This document shows, piece after piece, positions 17,771-26,828 of a stretch of DNA of 32,580 nucleotides. The stretch's first letter is position 1. Each line of letters opens with the position of its first letter. The position numbers and the translations under genes are program-made. The notes under the pieces are model-generated. The model was not told the DNA's origin. It made no database searches and saw only the letters and a list, made by a program, of their open reading frames with translations. Source of the DNA: Mucilaginibacter sp. (GTDB lineage Bacteria > Bacteroidota > Bacteroidia > Sphingobacteriales > Sphingobacteriaceae); contig JAQBOU010000226.1 of NCBI GenBank assembly GCA_028287865.1, forward strand, positions 1 to 32,580, written 5' to 3'.

Positions 17771-17931
17771 AAGATGCGCAAACATGCAGGTGCTTTGTTG
17801 AGCTTTGATATTTTGCACATCTGAAAATTTGAGCGTTTAGAATTTGAACATTATTAAAAATGTTTTGTTTATTTGCTTATAACTAACTATTAACTTATTA
17901 ATATTTGCGCTTCTGTAATATTTGCGCATCC
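17771..17931. repeat. Intergenic repeat region A (fabH2|accB) with terminal inverted GATGCGCAAA/TTTGCGCATC
   Basis: GATGCGCAAA after fabH2 and its exact reverse complement TTTGCGCATC before accB; internal TTTTGCACATCTGAAAATTTG related to regions B and C. Confidence 0.45.
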
Positions 17932-17976
17932 ACACATTTAAATATAACTTTATCCAAAACCAATTAACCCCCGAGC

Positions 17977-18438
17977 ATGGATATTAAACAAATACAAGAT
18001 CTTATACGCTTTGTTTCCAAGTCAGGAGTGAACGAAGTTTCAATTGAGCAGGAAGGTTTTAAGATCACCATAAAAACCAACCAGGCTGCAACAATCATTA
18101 ACGCAACTTTACCTGAAGCACAAAATTCTGGTGCAGTACCGGCCCAGCCTGCTGCGGCCCCGGCGCCAGTTGCTCAGCCGACTGCTGACATGTCAAAATA
18201 TGTGACCGTTAAATCGCCGATGATTGGTACTTTTTATCGCTCCGCGAGTCCGGATAAACCACTTTTTGTTAATGTTGGCGATGAAATAAAACCGGGAGAT
18301 GTTCTTTGTATTATTGAAGCTATGAAATTATTCAATGAAATTGAATCGGAAGTTTCGGGCCGTGTTGTAAAAATACTGGTTGATAATGCGTCGCCTGTTG
18401 AATATGACCAGCCGTTATTTTTGGTTGAACCTATGTAA
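17977..18438 (+). CDS. accB: Biotin carboxyl carrier protein of acetyl-CoA carboxylase
   Basis: MDIKQIQDLIRFVSKSGVNEVSIEQEGFKITIK, Ala/Pro linker, VKSPMIGTFYRSASPDKPLFVNVGDEIKPGDVLCIIEAMKLFNEIESE. Confidence 0.97.
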   Translation: MDIKQIQDLIRFVSKSGVNEVSIEQEGFKITIKTNQAATIINATLPEAQNSGAVPAQPAAAPAPVAQPTADMSKYVTVKSPMIGTFYRSASPDKPLFVNVGDEIKPGDVLCIIEAMKLFNEIESEVSGRVVKILVDNASPVEYDQPLFLVEPM

Positions 18439-18525
18439 ATGTGCATATATGCAGATGTGTAAATGTGCGAATGGGCACATCAAAGAAAACATCTGCACAT
18501 CTGCACATTTATAATCTGCACATTT
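18437..18525. repeat. Intergenic inverted-repeat element B (accB|accC)
   Basis: AAATGTGCA (18437-18445) and TGCAGATGTG (18450-18459) pair with TGCACATTT (18517-18525) and CACATCTGCA (18496-18505). Confidence 0.6.
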
Positions 18526-18531
18526 AAAATT

Positions 18532-19872
18532 ATGTTTAAAAAAATATTAATAGCTAACCGTGGTGAAATTGCCCTGCGAATTATTCGCACCTGTAAGGAA
18601 ATGGGAATTAAAACCGTAGCTGTATATTCTACTGCCGACCGTGACAGCCTTCACGTGCGTTTTGCCGACGAAGCTGTTTGCATTGGCCCGCCTCCAAGCC
18701 GTGATTCTTATTTAAATATCCCCAATATTATCTCTGCTGCCGAGCTTACTAATGCTGATGCTATACATCCTGGTTATGGTTTTTTGTCGGAAAACGCCAA
18801 ATTTTCTGCCATCTGTGCCGAATACGGGATTAAGTTTATTGGAGCAACCGCTGCACAGATCAATGCTATGGGTGATAAGGCTTCGGCTAAGGCAACCATG
18901 AAAAAGGCCGGTGTGCCTACCATTCCTGGTTCCGAAGGTTTATTAACAAGTGTAAAAGAAGGCATCGAGATCTCCAAAAAAATTGGCTATCCTGTGATTT
19001 TAAAAGCTACAGCTGGCGGCGGTGGCAGGGGCATGCGTGTTGTTTGGAAAGATGAAGAGTTTGAAAATGCCTGGGATTCGGCCCGTGCCGAATCAGGTGC
19101 TGCATTTGGCAACGATGGTATGTATCTTGAAAAGTATGTAGAAGATCCGCGCCATATAGAAATACAGGTTGTTGGCGATCAGTATGGCAAGGTTTGCCAT
19201 CTTTCTGAACGCGATTGCTCGATACAACGCCGTCATCAAAAACTGGTTGAAGAGTCGCCATCTCCTTTTATGACAGAAAAGCTGCGTAAGAAAATGGGCG
19301 AAGCGGCTATAAAAGGCGCAAAAGCTGTAAAGTATGAGGGTGCCGGAACGGTAGAGTTTTTGGTTGATAAAAACCGGAATTTTTATTTTATGGAGATGAA
19401 CACCCGTATACAGGTAGAACATCCCGTTACAGAAGAGGTGATCAACTTTGACCTGATAAAAGAACAGATAAAAGTTGCTGCTGGTATCCCGATCTCGGGT
19501 AAAAATTATGAGCCGATACTGCATGCTATTGAGTGCCGTATCAATGCAGAAGATCCTTTCAATAACTTTCGCCCCTCACCGGGTAAGATCACAAACTTTC
19601 ATTCGCCGGGAGGCCATGGCGTTCGCATTGATACGCATGTGTATACGGGTTATGTGATACCGCCAAATTACGATTCGATGATTGCCAAGGTAATTTGCAT
19701 GGCGCAAACCCGTGATGAAGCGCTGAGCACTATGGAGCGGGCATTGAGTGAATTTGTGATTGAAGGTGTAAAAACAACCATTCCTTTCCATTTAAAATTA
19801 TTGCAGGACCCTAACTTCCGCGCAGGTAATTTTACTACTAAGTTTATGGAAACGTTTGAATATTCTGAATAA
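18532..19872 (+). CDS. accC: Acetyl-CoA carboxylase biotin carboxylase subunit
   Basis: [33 protein letters not shown]..., [28 protein letters not shown]. The track's 18463 start would translate the repeat ([23 protein letters not shown]), so the internal ATG at 18532 is preferred. Confidence 0.97.
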   Translation: MFKKILIANRGEIALRIIRTCKEMGIKTVAVYSTADRDSLHVRFADEAVCIGPPPSRDSYLNIPNIISAAELTNADAIHPGYGFLSENAKFSAICAEYGIKFIGATAAQINAMGDKASAKATMKKAGVPTIPGSEGLLTSVKEGIEISKKIGYPVILKATAGGGGRGMRVVWKDEEFENAWDSARAESGAAFGNDGMYLEKYVEDPRHIEIQVVGDQYGKVCHLSERDCSIQRRHQKLVEESPSPFMTEKLRKKMGEAAIKGAKAVKYEGAGTVEFLVDKNRNFYFMEMNTRIQVEHPVTEEVINFDLIKEQIKVAAGIPISGKNYEPILHAIECRINAEDPFNNFRPSPGKITNFHSPGGHGVRIDTHVYTGYVIPPNYDSMIAKVICMAQTRDEALSTMERALSEFVIEGVKTTIPFHLKLLQDPNFRAGNFTTKFMETFEYSE

Positions 19873-19939
19873 ATTAAACTGCGTTTTAATAAAAAAACGT
19901 TATAACATTCCGGGAGTTATATACCGGATCATTTAAAAA

Positions 19940-20836
19940 ATGGCTAACTGGGGCAGCAAACTGGTCAACGCGATCAGAGATAAAGGAAACAGTATTGAAG
20001 GCGAAATGTCGTTCTTTGGGCATTTGGAAGCCTTAAGATGGCACTTTCTAAGGGTTGCCTTTGCCATATTGGTATTTGCCATCCTTGCTTTTTTTTATTA
20101 TGATGATATTTTCAACAATATTATTATGGCACCCACGCATACGGATTTCTGGACCTACCGGATGATGTGCAAAGCGGGCGGAGCACTGCAAAATATGAGC
20201 TCCTATTTTAAAGCCAAAAGTTTTTGCGTTGAAAAGATAAATGTAAAATTAATAAATACCGAACTGGCCGGCCAGTTTAACCTGCAACTAAATTCGTCGA
20301 TAATAATTGGGATTATTTTAGGCATTCCATACCTGTTATTTGAAATATGGCGATTTATAAGGCCCGCTCTGCATGTAAAAGAACGCAAGGCGGCAAGCGG
20401 ATTTGTATTTTATGCCTCCACTTTGTTTTTTATTGGTGTCCTTTTTGGTTACTACGTGGTAACGCCATTATCGATAAGGTTTTTAGCCAGTTATACCGTA
20501 AGTGATACCATCGAAAACTTATTTAGTATTGACTCTTATATCTCTTCTGTAACGATGCTTACTCTTCTGGCGGGTATTGTTTTCCAACTGCCAATTGTTG
20601 TTTATATCCTGTCGAGCCTCGGCATACTTACCCCGAAGTTTATGCGCGAAAAGCGCAGGTATGCCACTGTTCTCATATTGATATTGGCGGCAATAATTAC
20701 TCCGTCCCCAGATGCACTTACTATGCTGGTTGTGGCTTTGCCGCTATTTATACTGTATGAACTTAGTATTGTGGTGTCAGCGGTGGTACAACGCAGACGC
20801 AAAAAAGAAGAAGAACAAGGATTGATGAACTTGTAG
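19940..20836 (+). CDS. tatC: Sec-independent protein translocase TatC
   Basis: EGEMSFFGHLEALRWHFLRVAFAIL; multiple TM segments; LLFEIWRFIRPALHVKERKAASGFV; LGILTPKFMREKRRYA; ITPSPDALTMLVVALPLFILYELSI. Confidence 0.95.
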   Translation: MANWGSKLVNAIRDKGNSIEGEMSFFGHLEALRWHFLRVAFAILVFAILAFFYYDDIFNNIIMAPTHTDFWTYRMMCKAGGALQNMSSYFKAKSFCVEKINVKLINTELAGQFNLQLNSSIIIGIILGIPYLLFEIWRFIRPALHVKERKAASGFVFYASTLFFIGVLFGYYVVTPLSIRFLASYTVSDTIENLFSIDSYISSVTMLTLLAGIVFQLPIVVYILSSLGILTPKFMREKRRYATVLILILAAIITPSPDALTMLVVALPLFILYELSIVVSAVVQRRRKKEEEQGLMNL

Positions 20837-20849
20837 TGTAAATATGCAG

Positions 20850-20996
20850 ATGTGCAGATATAAATATGCAGACGTTTTGAAAATTTAAACATCTGCATAT
20901 TTGAATTTTATTTACATATCTGCACATTCCGTTTCATTTGCACATCCGCACATTTGCATTTCATTTGCACATTTGAAATCCGCACATTTGCATATC
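20850..20996. repeat. Intergenic inverted-repeat element C (tatC|rpiB) plus TTTGCACATCCGCACATTTGCA-type tandem units
   Basis: ATGTGCAGATAT (20850-20861) pairs with ATATCTGCACAT (20916-20927); AAATATGCAGACGTTT (20862-20877) pairs with AAACATCTGCATATTT (20887-20902, one G/T). Followed by repeated CATTTGCACAT/CCGCACATTTGCAT units. Confidence 0.7.
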
Positions 20997-21009
20997 TAAA
21001 TTTAATATC

Positions 21010-21444
21010 ATGAAACAGGGGTTAAAAATTGCAATTGGTGCCGACCATGCTGGCTTTGATTATAAACAAGCAATAATTGAAGCGCTGCATACGCAGGAGG
21101 TTAAAGATTTTGGAACCTATTCGTCCGATTCTGTTGACTATCCTGATTTTGCCCATCCGGTAGCATTGGCAGTTGAAAGCGGCGAATGTGATTTTGGTAT
21201 ACTGGTTTGTGGAAGCGGAAACGGTGTAGCTATCACCGCCAATAAACACCAGGGCATCCGTGCAGCTATTTGCTGGAATGAAGAATTGGCTGACCGGGCC
21301 CGTAGCCATAACAATGCAAATATCCTTTGTATCCCTGCCCGTCATATCTCTATCGGCGAAGCAAAAAAAATTGTTGAAATATTTTTTACTACTGAATTTG
21401 AAGGTGGCCGGCATGCTAATAGGGTCAACAAAATAGCCTGTTAG
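21010..21444 (+). CDS. rpiB: Ribose 5-phosphate isomerase B
   Basis: KIAIGADHAGFDYK, DFGTYSSDSVDYPDFAHPVA, GILVCGSGNGVAITANKHQGIRAA, RSHNNANILCIPARHIS. Confidence 0.95.
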   Translation: MKQGLKIAIGADHAGFDYKQAIIEALHTQEVKDFGTYSSDSVDYPDFAHPVALAVESGECDFGILVCGSGNGVAITANKHQGIRAAICWNEELADRARSHNNANILCIPARHISIGEAKKIVEIFFTTEFEGGRHANRVNKIAC

Positions 21445-21484
21445 CAAAACGGCCAGAAATATTTTCTTAAATTGGTGAAAAATT

Positions 21485-21697
21485 ATGCCAATGGAGAGGT
21501 CTAAATTGTATGACAGGAAATATTACAAATTTGGGATGTTTTATCATCATAAAAACAATGAAAAATTATGGGTCCCAAAAGGTGACGGACTGGGCTGGAC
21601 GCTGAACTTTGCCAATAAATGGAGTTATTTTGTGTTGGCGCTATTAATTGGTTCTGTAATTGCAGTTACTGTATTGTCATCTTCTCAAAAGAGTTAA
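21485..21697 (+). CDS. Small membrane protein, DUF5808-like
   Basis: 70 aa; KNNEKLWVPKGDGLGWTLNFANKWSYFVLALLIGSVIAVTVL: VPK..G.GWTLNFAN core and one TM helix. Confidence 0.65.
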   Translation: MPMERSKLYDRKYYKFGMFYHHKNNEKLWVPKGDGLGWTLNFANKWSYFVLALLIGSVIAVTVLSSSQKS

Positions 21698-21809
21698 TCA
21701 TTTACGTTTAACGTGGTTTGCTTACCACATGATGAGCAGTTAACTTTATGTTAATTTGAATTGCACTTTAGTCAATCAATTAAACCTATAAATTCCTAAC
21801 TTCGCACAT

Positions 21810-23195
21810 ATGGGAAGCACTGCGGAAGAATTTTTAGTTGCCTCAGAGGATAAGGCCTTCGACATGAGTCACCGGCGCATCATTAATTACAATATCGGTA
21901 AATATGATGCAGCTGTTGAAAGAGGTTTATCCAAAATTATCAACCTTGAAAATACCAAACGTAAGGCGCACGCCATCAAATGGAAGGTGATGGAAAACCT
22001 TGATAAATTTTTGCCTGAGTTTGAATCTAATTTCCAGAAACGCGGCGGCAAAGTGATATGGGCAAACGATGCCGAAGAAGCTAACCGTGAGATTTTGAAC
22101 ATCTTAAAAAAAGCAGGCGTTAAAACGGTAGTGAAGTCAAAGTCGATGGTTACCGAGGAAATTGAGCTTAATGAGTTCCTGGAGCATAACCATATCGAAT
22201 CATTAGAAACCGACCTGGGTGAATATATTGTGCAATTGCTGGGGCAAAAGCCATATCATATTGTAACGCCCGCCATGCATCTTTCAAAAGAAGACATTGC
22301 CAAGTTATTTAACGAGCGTTTTGGTACCCCAATAGATGCCACGCCTGAACAATTGACCCAAAAAGCCCGTGAATTGCTGCGCGAAAAATATGTGCAGGCG
22401 GATGCAGGTATCACCGGTGCTAACTTTTTAATAGCCGATACCGGCAGTATTGCCATTAGTGAAAATGAAGGTAACGCACGATTAAGTACTTCGTTCCCTA
22501 AAATACATATCGCCGTAGTTGGGATTGAAAAGATCATCCCATCGTTAACTGACCTCGACCTTTTTTGGCCGATGCTCTCCACTCATGGAACCGGGCAGGA
22601 CTTAACGGTTTATAATACAATTTTAAATGGTCCGCGCCAGGCAGATGAAACTGACGGCCCCGAGGAGATGTACGTTGTATTGCTGGACAACGGGCGCACT
22701 AACCTGCTGGCACAGAAAGATCAGCGACAGGCCTTGTACTGCATTCGTTGCGGTGCTTGTTTAAACGCATGCCCCGTTTATAAGAACATAGGCGGTCACA
22801 CTTATGAAACCACCTACAGCGGCCCTATTGGCTCTATCATTACCCCGCACATGAATGGTATGGAAGAGTTTAAACATCTGAGCTATGCCTCCAGCCTTTG
22901 CGGTAAATGCACTGAGGTTTGCCCGGTGAAAATCGACATCCATAAAATGCTGCTGCTAAACCGCCGCGATGCGGTAAAAGAACAACTGGTAACTACCAAA
23001 GAAAAATGGGGCTGGGCCTTGTGGAAAAAGGGAATGCTGAGCCGTACGCTGACAGATTACCTTAATGGAAATTTTAAAAACTTCCTGCTAAAAACCTTTT
23101 TCAAAAATACCTGGGGCCACCTCAGGGAAATGCCCAAAGTGGCTGATAAATCTTTCAGCCAGGCCTGGAAAGAACAGAATGATATGAAGGGGTAG
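21810..23195 (+). CDS. lutB: LutB/LldF-type L-lactate oxidation iron-sulfur protein
   Basis: C-terminal 2x[4Fe-4S]: CIRCGACLNACPVYKNIGGHTY and CGKCTEVCPVKIDIHKMLL; N-terminal LUD domain with GANFLIADTGSIAISENEGNARL. Confidence 0.9.
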   Translation: MGSTAEEFLVASEDKAFDMSHRRIINYNIGKYDAAVERGLSKIINLENTKRKAHAIKWKVMENLDKFLPEFESNFQKRGGKVIWANDAEEANREILNILKKAGVKTVVKSKSMVTEEIELNEFLEHNHIESLETDLGEYIVQLLGQKPYHIVTPAMHLSKEDIAKLFNERFGTPIDATPEQLTQKARELLREKYVQADAGITGANFLIADTGSIAISENEGNARLSTSFPKIHIAVVGIEKIIPSLTDLDLFWPMLSTHGTGQDLTVYNTILNGPRQADETDGPEEMYVVLLDNGRTNLLAQKDQRQALYCIRCGACLNACPVYKNIGGHTYETTYSGPIGSIITPHMNGMEEFKHLSYASSLCGKCTEVCPVKIDIHKMLLLNRRDAVKEQLVTTKEKWGWALWKKGMLSRTLTDYLNGNFKNFLLKTFFKNTWGHLREMPKVADKSFSQAWKEQNDMKG

Positions 23196-23328
23196 CCTGC
23201 TAGGATTTTCAAACGTCTAATGAGGATTTTATTGCGGCTTGAGGAAGTTCAATAGGAAAAACACATCCGAAAGTTTATATTCGTAGAAGATACCCAAACG
23301 GTATTTAACCCTATTAATTTCGAATAGC

Positions 23329-26313
23329 TTGAATTTTACCTCCAATATAAAATTCTTAAAACTTAGCTTGTGCTTAAGTTTCTTATTCTTTATACAGCTT
23401 TTTAGCATCGATGTAAAAGCGGAAATTATAAAACTGGATACAGGTAAAAAAATTAACCGTTTTGCAGTTAAACTGGAAGGGATAAAACCAATAAGGACTT
23501 CATTAAACCGCAATTTAATCACTGATGCGGCATTTGCGCCAATTATTACTTACCCATCTCCGCAAATTTATCATGTAGGTGCAACTATAACTCCTTTGGT
23601 ACCCGTCAACAGTGGCGGACCGGTAAGCGGTGGAGCGGGAAAAGTGACAACAATTTTCATTTACAATGGCACTCTTAACTTGATGACCGACGTTGCTGTC
23701 GATGCTTCGGGGAATGTTTTTTTGGCGGATTTTCGGAATAATGATATTTATGAAATCGACGTAAATGGGGTACGTTCCATTGTTGCTGGAAATGGTAGTA
23801 GTGGTGCAGTAAATGGTATCGGTACTTCAGCTACCTTTTATGAAACCTATGCTTTAGTATTTGATAACGCAGGAAATTTATATGTAAGTTCAGGCGATAA
23901 TTTAATAAGAAAGATAACGCCAAACGATATAGTAACAACCTTTGCTGGTAGTGGCAGTATTGGCAGTACTGATGGAACCGGTAGCAACGCAAGCTTTTTT
24001 GCGCCGCAGGGTCTGGCTGCAGATGCAGCAGGTAATATATATGTTGCTGATCAGGGTAACAACTTAATACGAAAGATCACCCCGGCAGGCGTGGTAACAA
24101 CCGTGGCCGGCAATGGTAAAATAACCACTTTCAATAGGCCAACCGGCGTATGGATAGATCCGGTTGGTAACCTGTATGTAGTAGAAGAATATGGTAATAA
24201 AATCGACAAAATAAGCGTAGCAGGCATTTTAACAATTGTAGCCGGTAGCGGTGGAGGAGGCTTTGCAGATGGCGTAGCTGCGGCAGCAACTTTTAATTAC
24301 CCACGCGACGTAAGGGCAGACGGCTCAGGGAATTTATATGTAAGCGATTCACAAAATAACGCCGTGAGGATGATAACTCCCGCTGGAGTGGTAACAACAC
24401 TTGCGGGAAACGGAAATCAAGGATCGATGGATGGTGTCGGATCGGCGGCAAGTTTTAATAGCCCGATTGGTTTGGCAATAGATAACAAGGGGAATTTATA
24501 CACGGTTGACAATGGGAGCGGCGCAATCAGAAAAATAACACTGGGTGGTTATACCATTGATAAAGCATTGCCGCCAGGCTTATTTTTTGATCAAGCAACC
24601 GGGGTTATAAGCGGTACACCGGCCGCTGCATGGCCAGCTACTGATTATACTATAACGGCGAACAATGCGGGCGGCAGCGCCAATGCCATAGTTAATATCA
24701 CTGTGCTTGCTAGCGCAGTTAAACCCTCCATCATTAGTTTTCCGCCACCTCCAACTATAGTTGACGCGAATAATAATGTTATTCCGGGTGCAACAAGTAC
24801 CAATACCGAAACGTCCATAATTTATACCAGCAGTAATACAGCTGTGGCTACTATAACTTCCGCTGGGTTGATACATTTAGTGGGGCCCGGCGTAAGCTAT
24901 ATTACCGCCTCACAAAGCGGCGATGCCAATTATTCTGACGCTACGCCTGTAACAGATATACTTACGGTTACAGAATATGAAATAATTATATTCCCGCCGA
25001 TCCCGGTCAAAAATACTTGTGATGCCGATTTTTCCGCCGGGGCAACGAGTTCGGTTTCTGTTTTCCCGATGACTTATACCAGCAGCAATCCTGCCGTGGC
25101 CACTATTTCAGCACAGGGGATTATTCATATTATAAGTGCAGGTACTACTACTATTACCGTATCGCAGGCAGGGGACAACTTGTATGTATCCGGCCCTCCG
25201 CAAACACAAATTTTAACCGTTCAAGCGCCCTTGATACCCCAGGTAAGCATCGCTACCAGCGCCAATACTATTTGTACCGGTATGACGGTTACTTTTAGCG
25301 CAAGTACTACGAATGCCGGAATTAATCCTGCTTATCAATGGCAGGTTAATGGTATAAACACAGGCACCAACAGTGCAACTTTTACAGCTACAGCTATTAA
25401 AGTGAGTGACGTGATCCAATGCATAGTTATTGCCGATGATCCCTGTAAAGTAAGTGCCCAATCCAATAATATTAGCGGAATAACGGTAATACCCTATACG
25501 ACACCTACTATAGCTATTCAATCTTCGGCAGCGGGGCCTGTTTGCAGGGGAACCGCTATAAGTTTTACTGCAACTATCACCTATGGGGGTACCAGCCCGA
25601 TTTATCAATGGCAGGTTAATGGCATCAACGTCGGCACTAATAATCCTGTTTTTACCAGTAGCAGCCTTGCAGACGGGGATATCGTTGCCTGCATGCTTAC
25701 CAATCAGGGGGGCGCCTGCCTTACCACTTTATTTGCAACGTCAAACGTGATTGCTGTAAGCCTTATCCCCATACCCAATCCTCCGCCAACATTAACCGTT
25801 ACCGCCTCGGCAAATGATGTTTACAAAGGCACACCCATAACGTTTACGGCAAACCCGGCCAACACCGCTGCAGTTACCGGTTACCAATGGCAGATTAACG
25901 GAATTAATGCCGGTACAAACAGCGCGATTTTTACCAGCGGTAATATTAATAATGCTGACACAGTTACCTGTACTATTACTTTAGGCTCCGGCTGCATTGT
26001 GTCGATCACAAGCCTGCCCTTTATAGCTATTATCCTGCCGCCGCCAATTATTACCGTACCTAACGCTTTTACACCTAACGGCGATGGCATCAACGACAAC
26101 TGGCAGATTCCGGACCTTGCATACTATCCGCATTGCATGGTAAATATATATACCCGGTATGGCACAATGATATTCCAGTCGAGGGGATATAGTAAAGCGT
26201 GGGATGGTGTTTATAATGGGAGCAAACTGCCCACAGGGACTTATTATTACGTTATTGACCTCAATAATAATAACGGCAAAAGACTTAGCGGATATGTGGC
26301 TATTTTGCGGTAG
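23329..26313 (+). CDS. Secreted NHL-repeat / Ig-like protein with T9SS type-B (gliding motility-associated) C-terminal domain
   Basis: TTG start with hydrophobic leader; 5-6 NHL-like units (e.g. GLAADAAGNIYVADQGNNLIRKITPAGVVTTVAGNG); two Big_2-like units (YTSSNPAVATISAQGIIH...); three QWQVNGIN units; C-terminal VPNAFTPNGDGINDNWQIP...IYTRYGTMIFQSRGYSKAWDGVYNGSKLPTGTYYYVIDLN. Confidence 0.92.
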   Translation: MNFTSNIKFLKLSLCLSFLFFIQLFSIDVKAEIIKLDTGKKINRFAVKLEGIKPIRTSLNRNLITDAAFAPIITYPSPQIYHVGATITPLVPVNSGGPVSGGAGKVTTIFIYNGTLNLMTDVAVDASGNVFLADFRNNDIYEIDVNGVRSIVAGNGSSGAVNGIGTSATFYETYALVFDNAGNLYVSSGDNLIRKITPNDIVTTFAGSGSIGSTDGTGSNASFFAPQGLAADAAGNIYVADQGNNLIRKITPAGVVTTVAGNGKITTFNRPTGVWIDPVGNLYVVEEYGNKIDKISVAGILTIVAGSGGGGFADGVAAAATFNYPRDVRADGSGNLYVSDSQNNAVRMITPAGVVTTLAGNGNQGSMDGVGSAASFNSPIGLAIDNKGNLYTVDNGSGAIRKITLGGYTIDKALPPGLFFDQATGVISGTPAAAWPATDYTITANNAGGSANAIVNITVLASAVKPSIISFPPPPTIVDANNNVIPGATSTNTETSIIYTSSNTAVATITSAGLIHLVGPGVSYITASQSGDANYSDATPVTDILTVTEYEIIIFPPIPVKNTCDADFSAGATSSVSVFPMTYTSSNPAVATISAQGIIHIISAGTTTITVSQAGDNLYVSGPPQTQILTVQAPLIPQVSIATSANTICTGMTVTFSASTTNAGINPAYQWQVNGINTGTNSATFTATAIKVSDVIQCIVIADDPCKVSAQSNNISGITVIPYTTPTIAIQSSAAGPVCRGTAISFTATITYGGTSPIYQWQVNGINVGTNNPVFTSSSLADGDIVACMLTNQGGACLTTLFATSNVIAVSLIPIPNPPPTLTVTASANDVYKGTPITFTANPANTAAVTGYQWQINGINAGTNSAIFTSGNINNADTVTCTITLGSGCIVSITSLPFIAIILPPPIITVPNAFTPNGDGINDNWQIPDLAYYPHCMVNIYTRYGTMIFQSRGYSKAWDGVYNGSKLPTGTYYYVIDLNNNNGKRLSGYVAILR

Positions 26314-26341
26314 GAATTAAAAACTTTAAAATATTGGGTGT

Positions 26342-26701
26342 TTAAAACTGTTTCCTCGGTCGCTTGGGTTTCATCGGTCCTTCCGGTTTTGTTGTTCTGG
26401 AAAAGCCCGGTTTTGAGCCTCCGTAATTTTTTGAGGATGAATATTTAGGAGTTGCCGGTTTTTCTGCAACAATATTTAAACTTAAAACCCGGTCTTTAAT
26501 CGCAGTACCGTTTAATGCGTCCATTGCACTTTCGGCATCAGCCAGCCCTTTCATTTCTAAAAAGGCATACCCTTTACATTCCCCGCTTTTTTTATCCCTA
26601 ACTATCTTTATGGTATCAACCGTTCCAAAAGGACTAACCAGTTGAACCAGTTCCATTTCTGTCATATCAAGGGGAAAACCGCCGATAAATAATTTCGTCA
26701 T
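26342..26701 (-). CDS. RNA-binding protein with one RRM
   Basis: RNP-2 KLFIGGFP and RNP-1 CKGYAFLEM; basic Pro/Lys/Arg tail. Confidence 0.93.
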   Translation of the reverse strand: MTKLFIGGFPLDMTEMELVQLVSPFGTVDTIKIVRDKKSGECKGYAFLEMKGLADAESAMDALNGTAIKDRVLSLNIVAEKPATPKYSSSKNYGGSKPGFSRTTKPEGPMKPKRPRKQF

Positions 26702-26828
26702 TTTAATAGATGTATATCCAATTTATAATTGTGCAAATTATAAAATTTAAATCTAAGAAGAAAGAATCAGCGCCAGGAAAAAAGTCACGGTGAATGTCCA
26801 ACAAAATATCCAGTAATGCTACGAACGC

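Noticed and set aside
18463-18531. N-terminal extension of accC ([23 protein letters not shown])
   Set aside because: It is a translation of the intergenic repeat; canonical AccC begins at [14 protein letters not shown].
19093-19524. 143-aa minus ORF inside accC
   Set aside because: Shadow ORF antisense to strongly conserved accC.
20930-20996. Considered as a CRISPR-like array (TTTGCACAT units)
   Set aside because: Units are short, degenerate and without uniform spacers, and no cas genes are present.
21022-21447. 141-aa minus ORF
   Set aside because: Antisense shadow of rpiB.
21810-23195. lutB as part of a complete lactate utilisation operon
   Set aside because: No LutA- or LutC-like ORF is adjacent in the window; only the single subunit can be supported.
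25213-25608. 131-aa minus ORF
   Set aside because: Antisense to the repetitive Ig-like region; composition (Gly/Ser/Tyr/Asn) reflects the opposite strand repeats.
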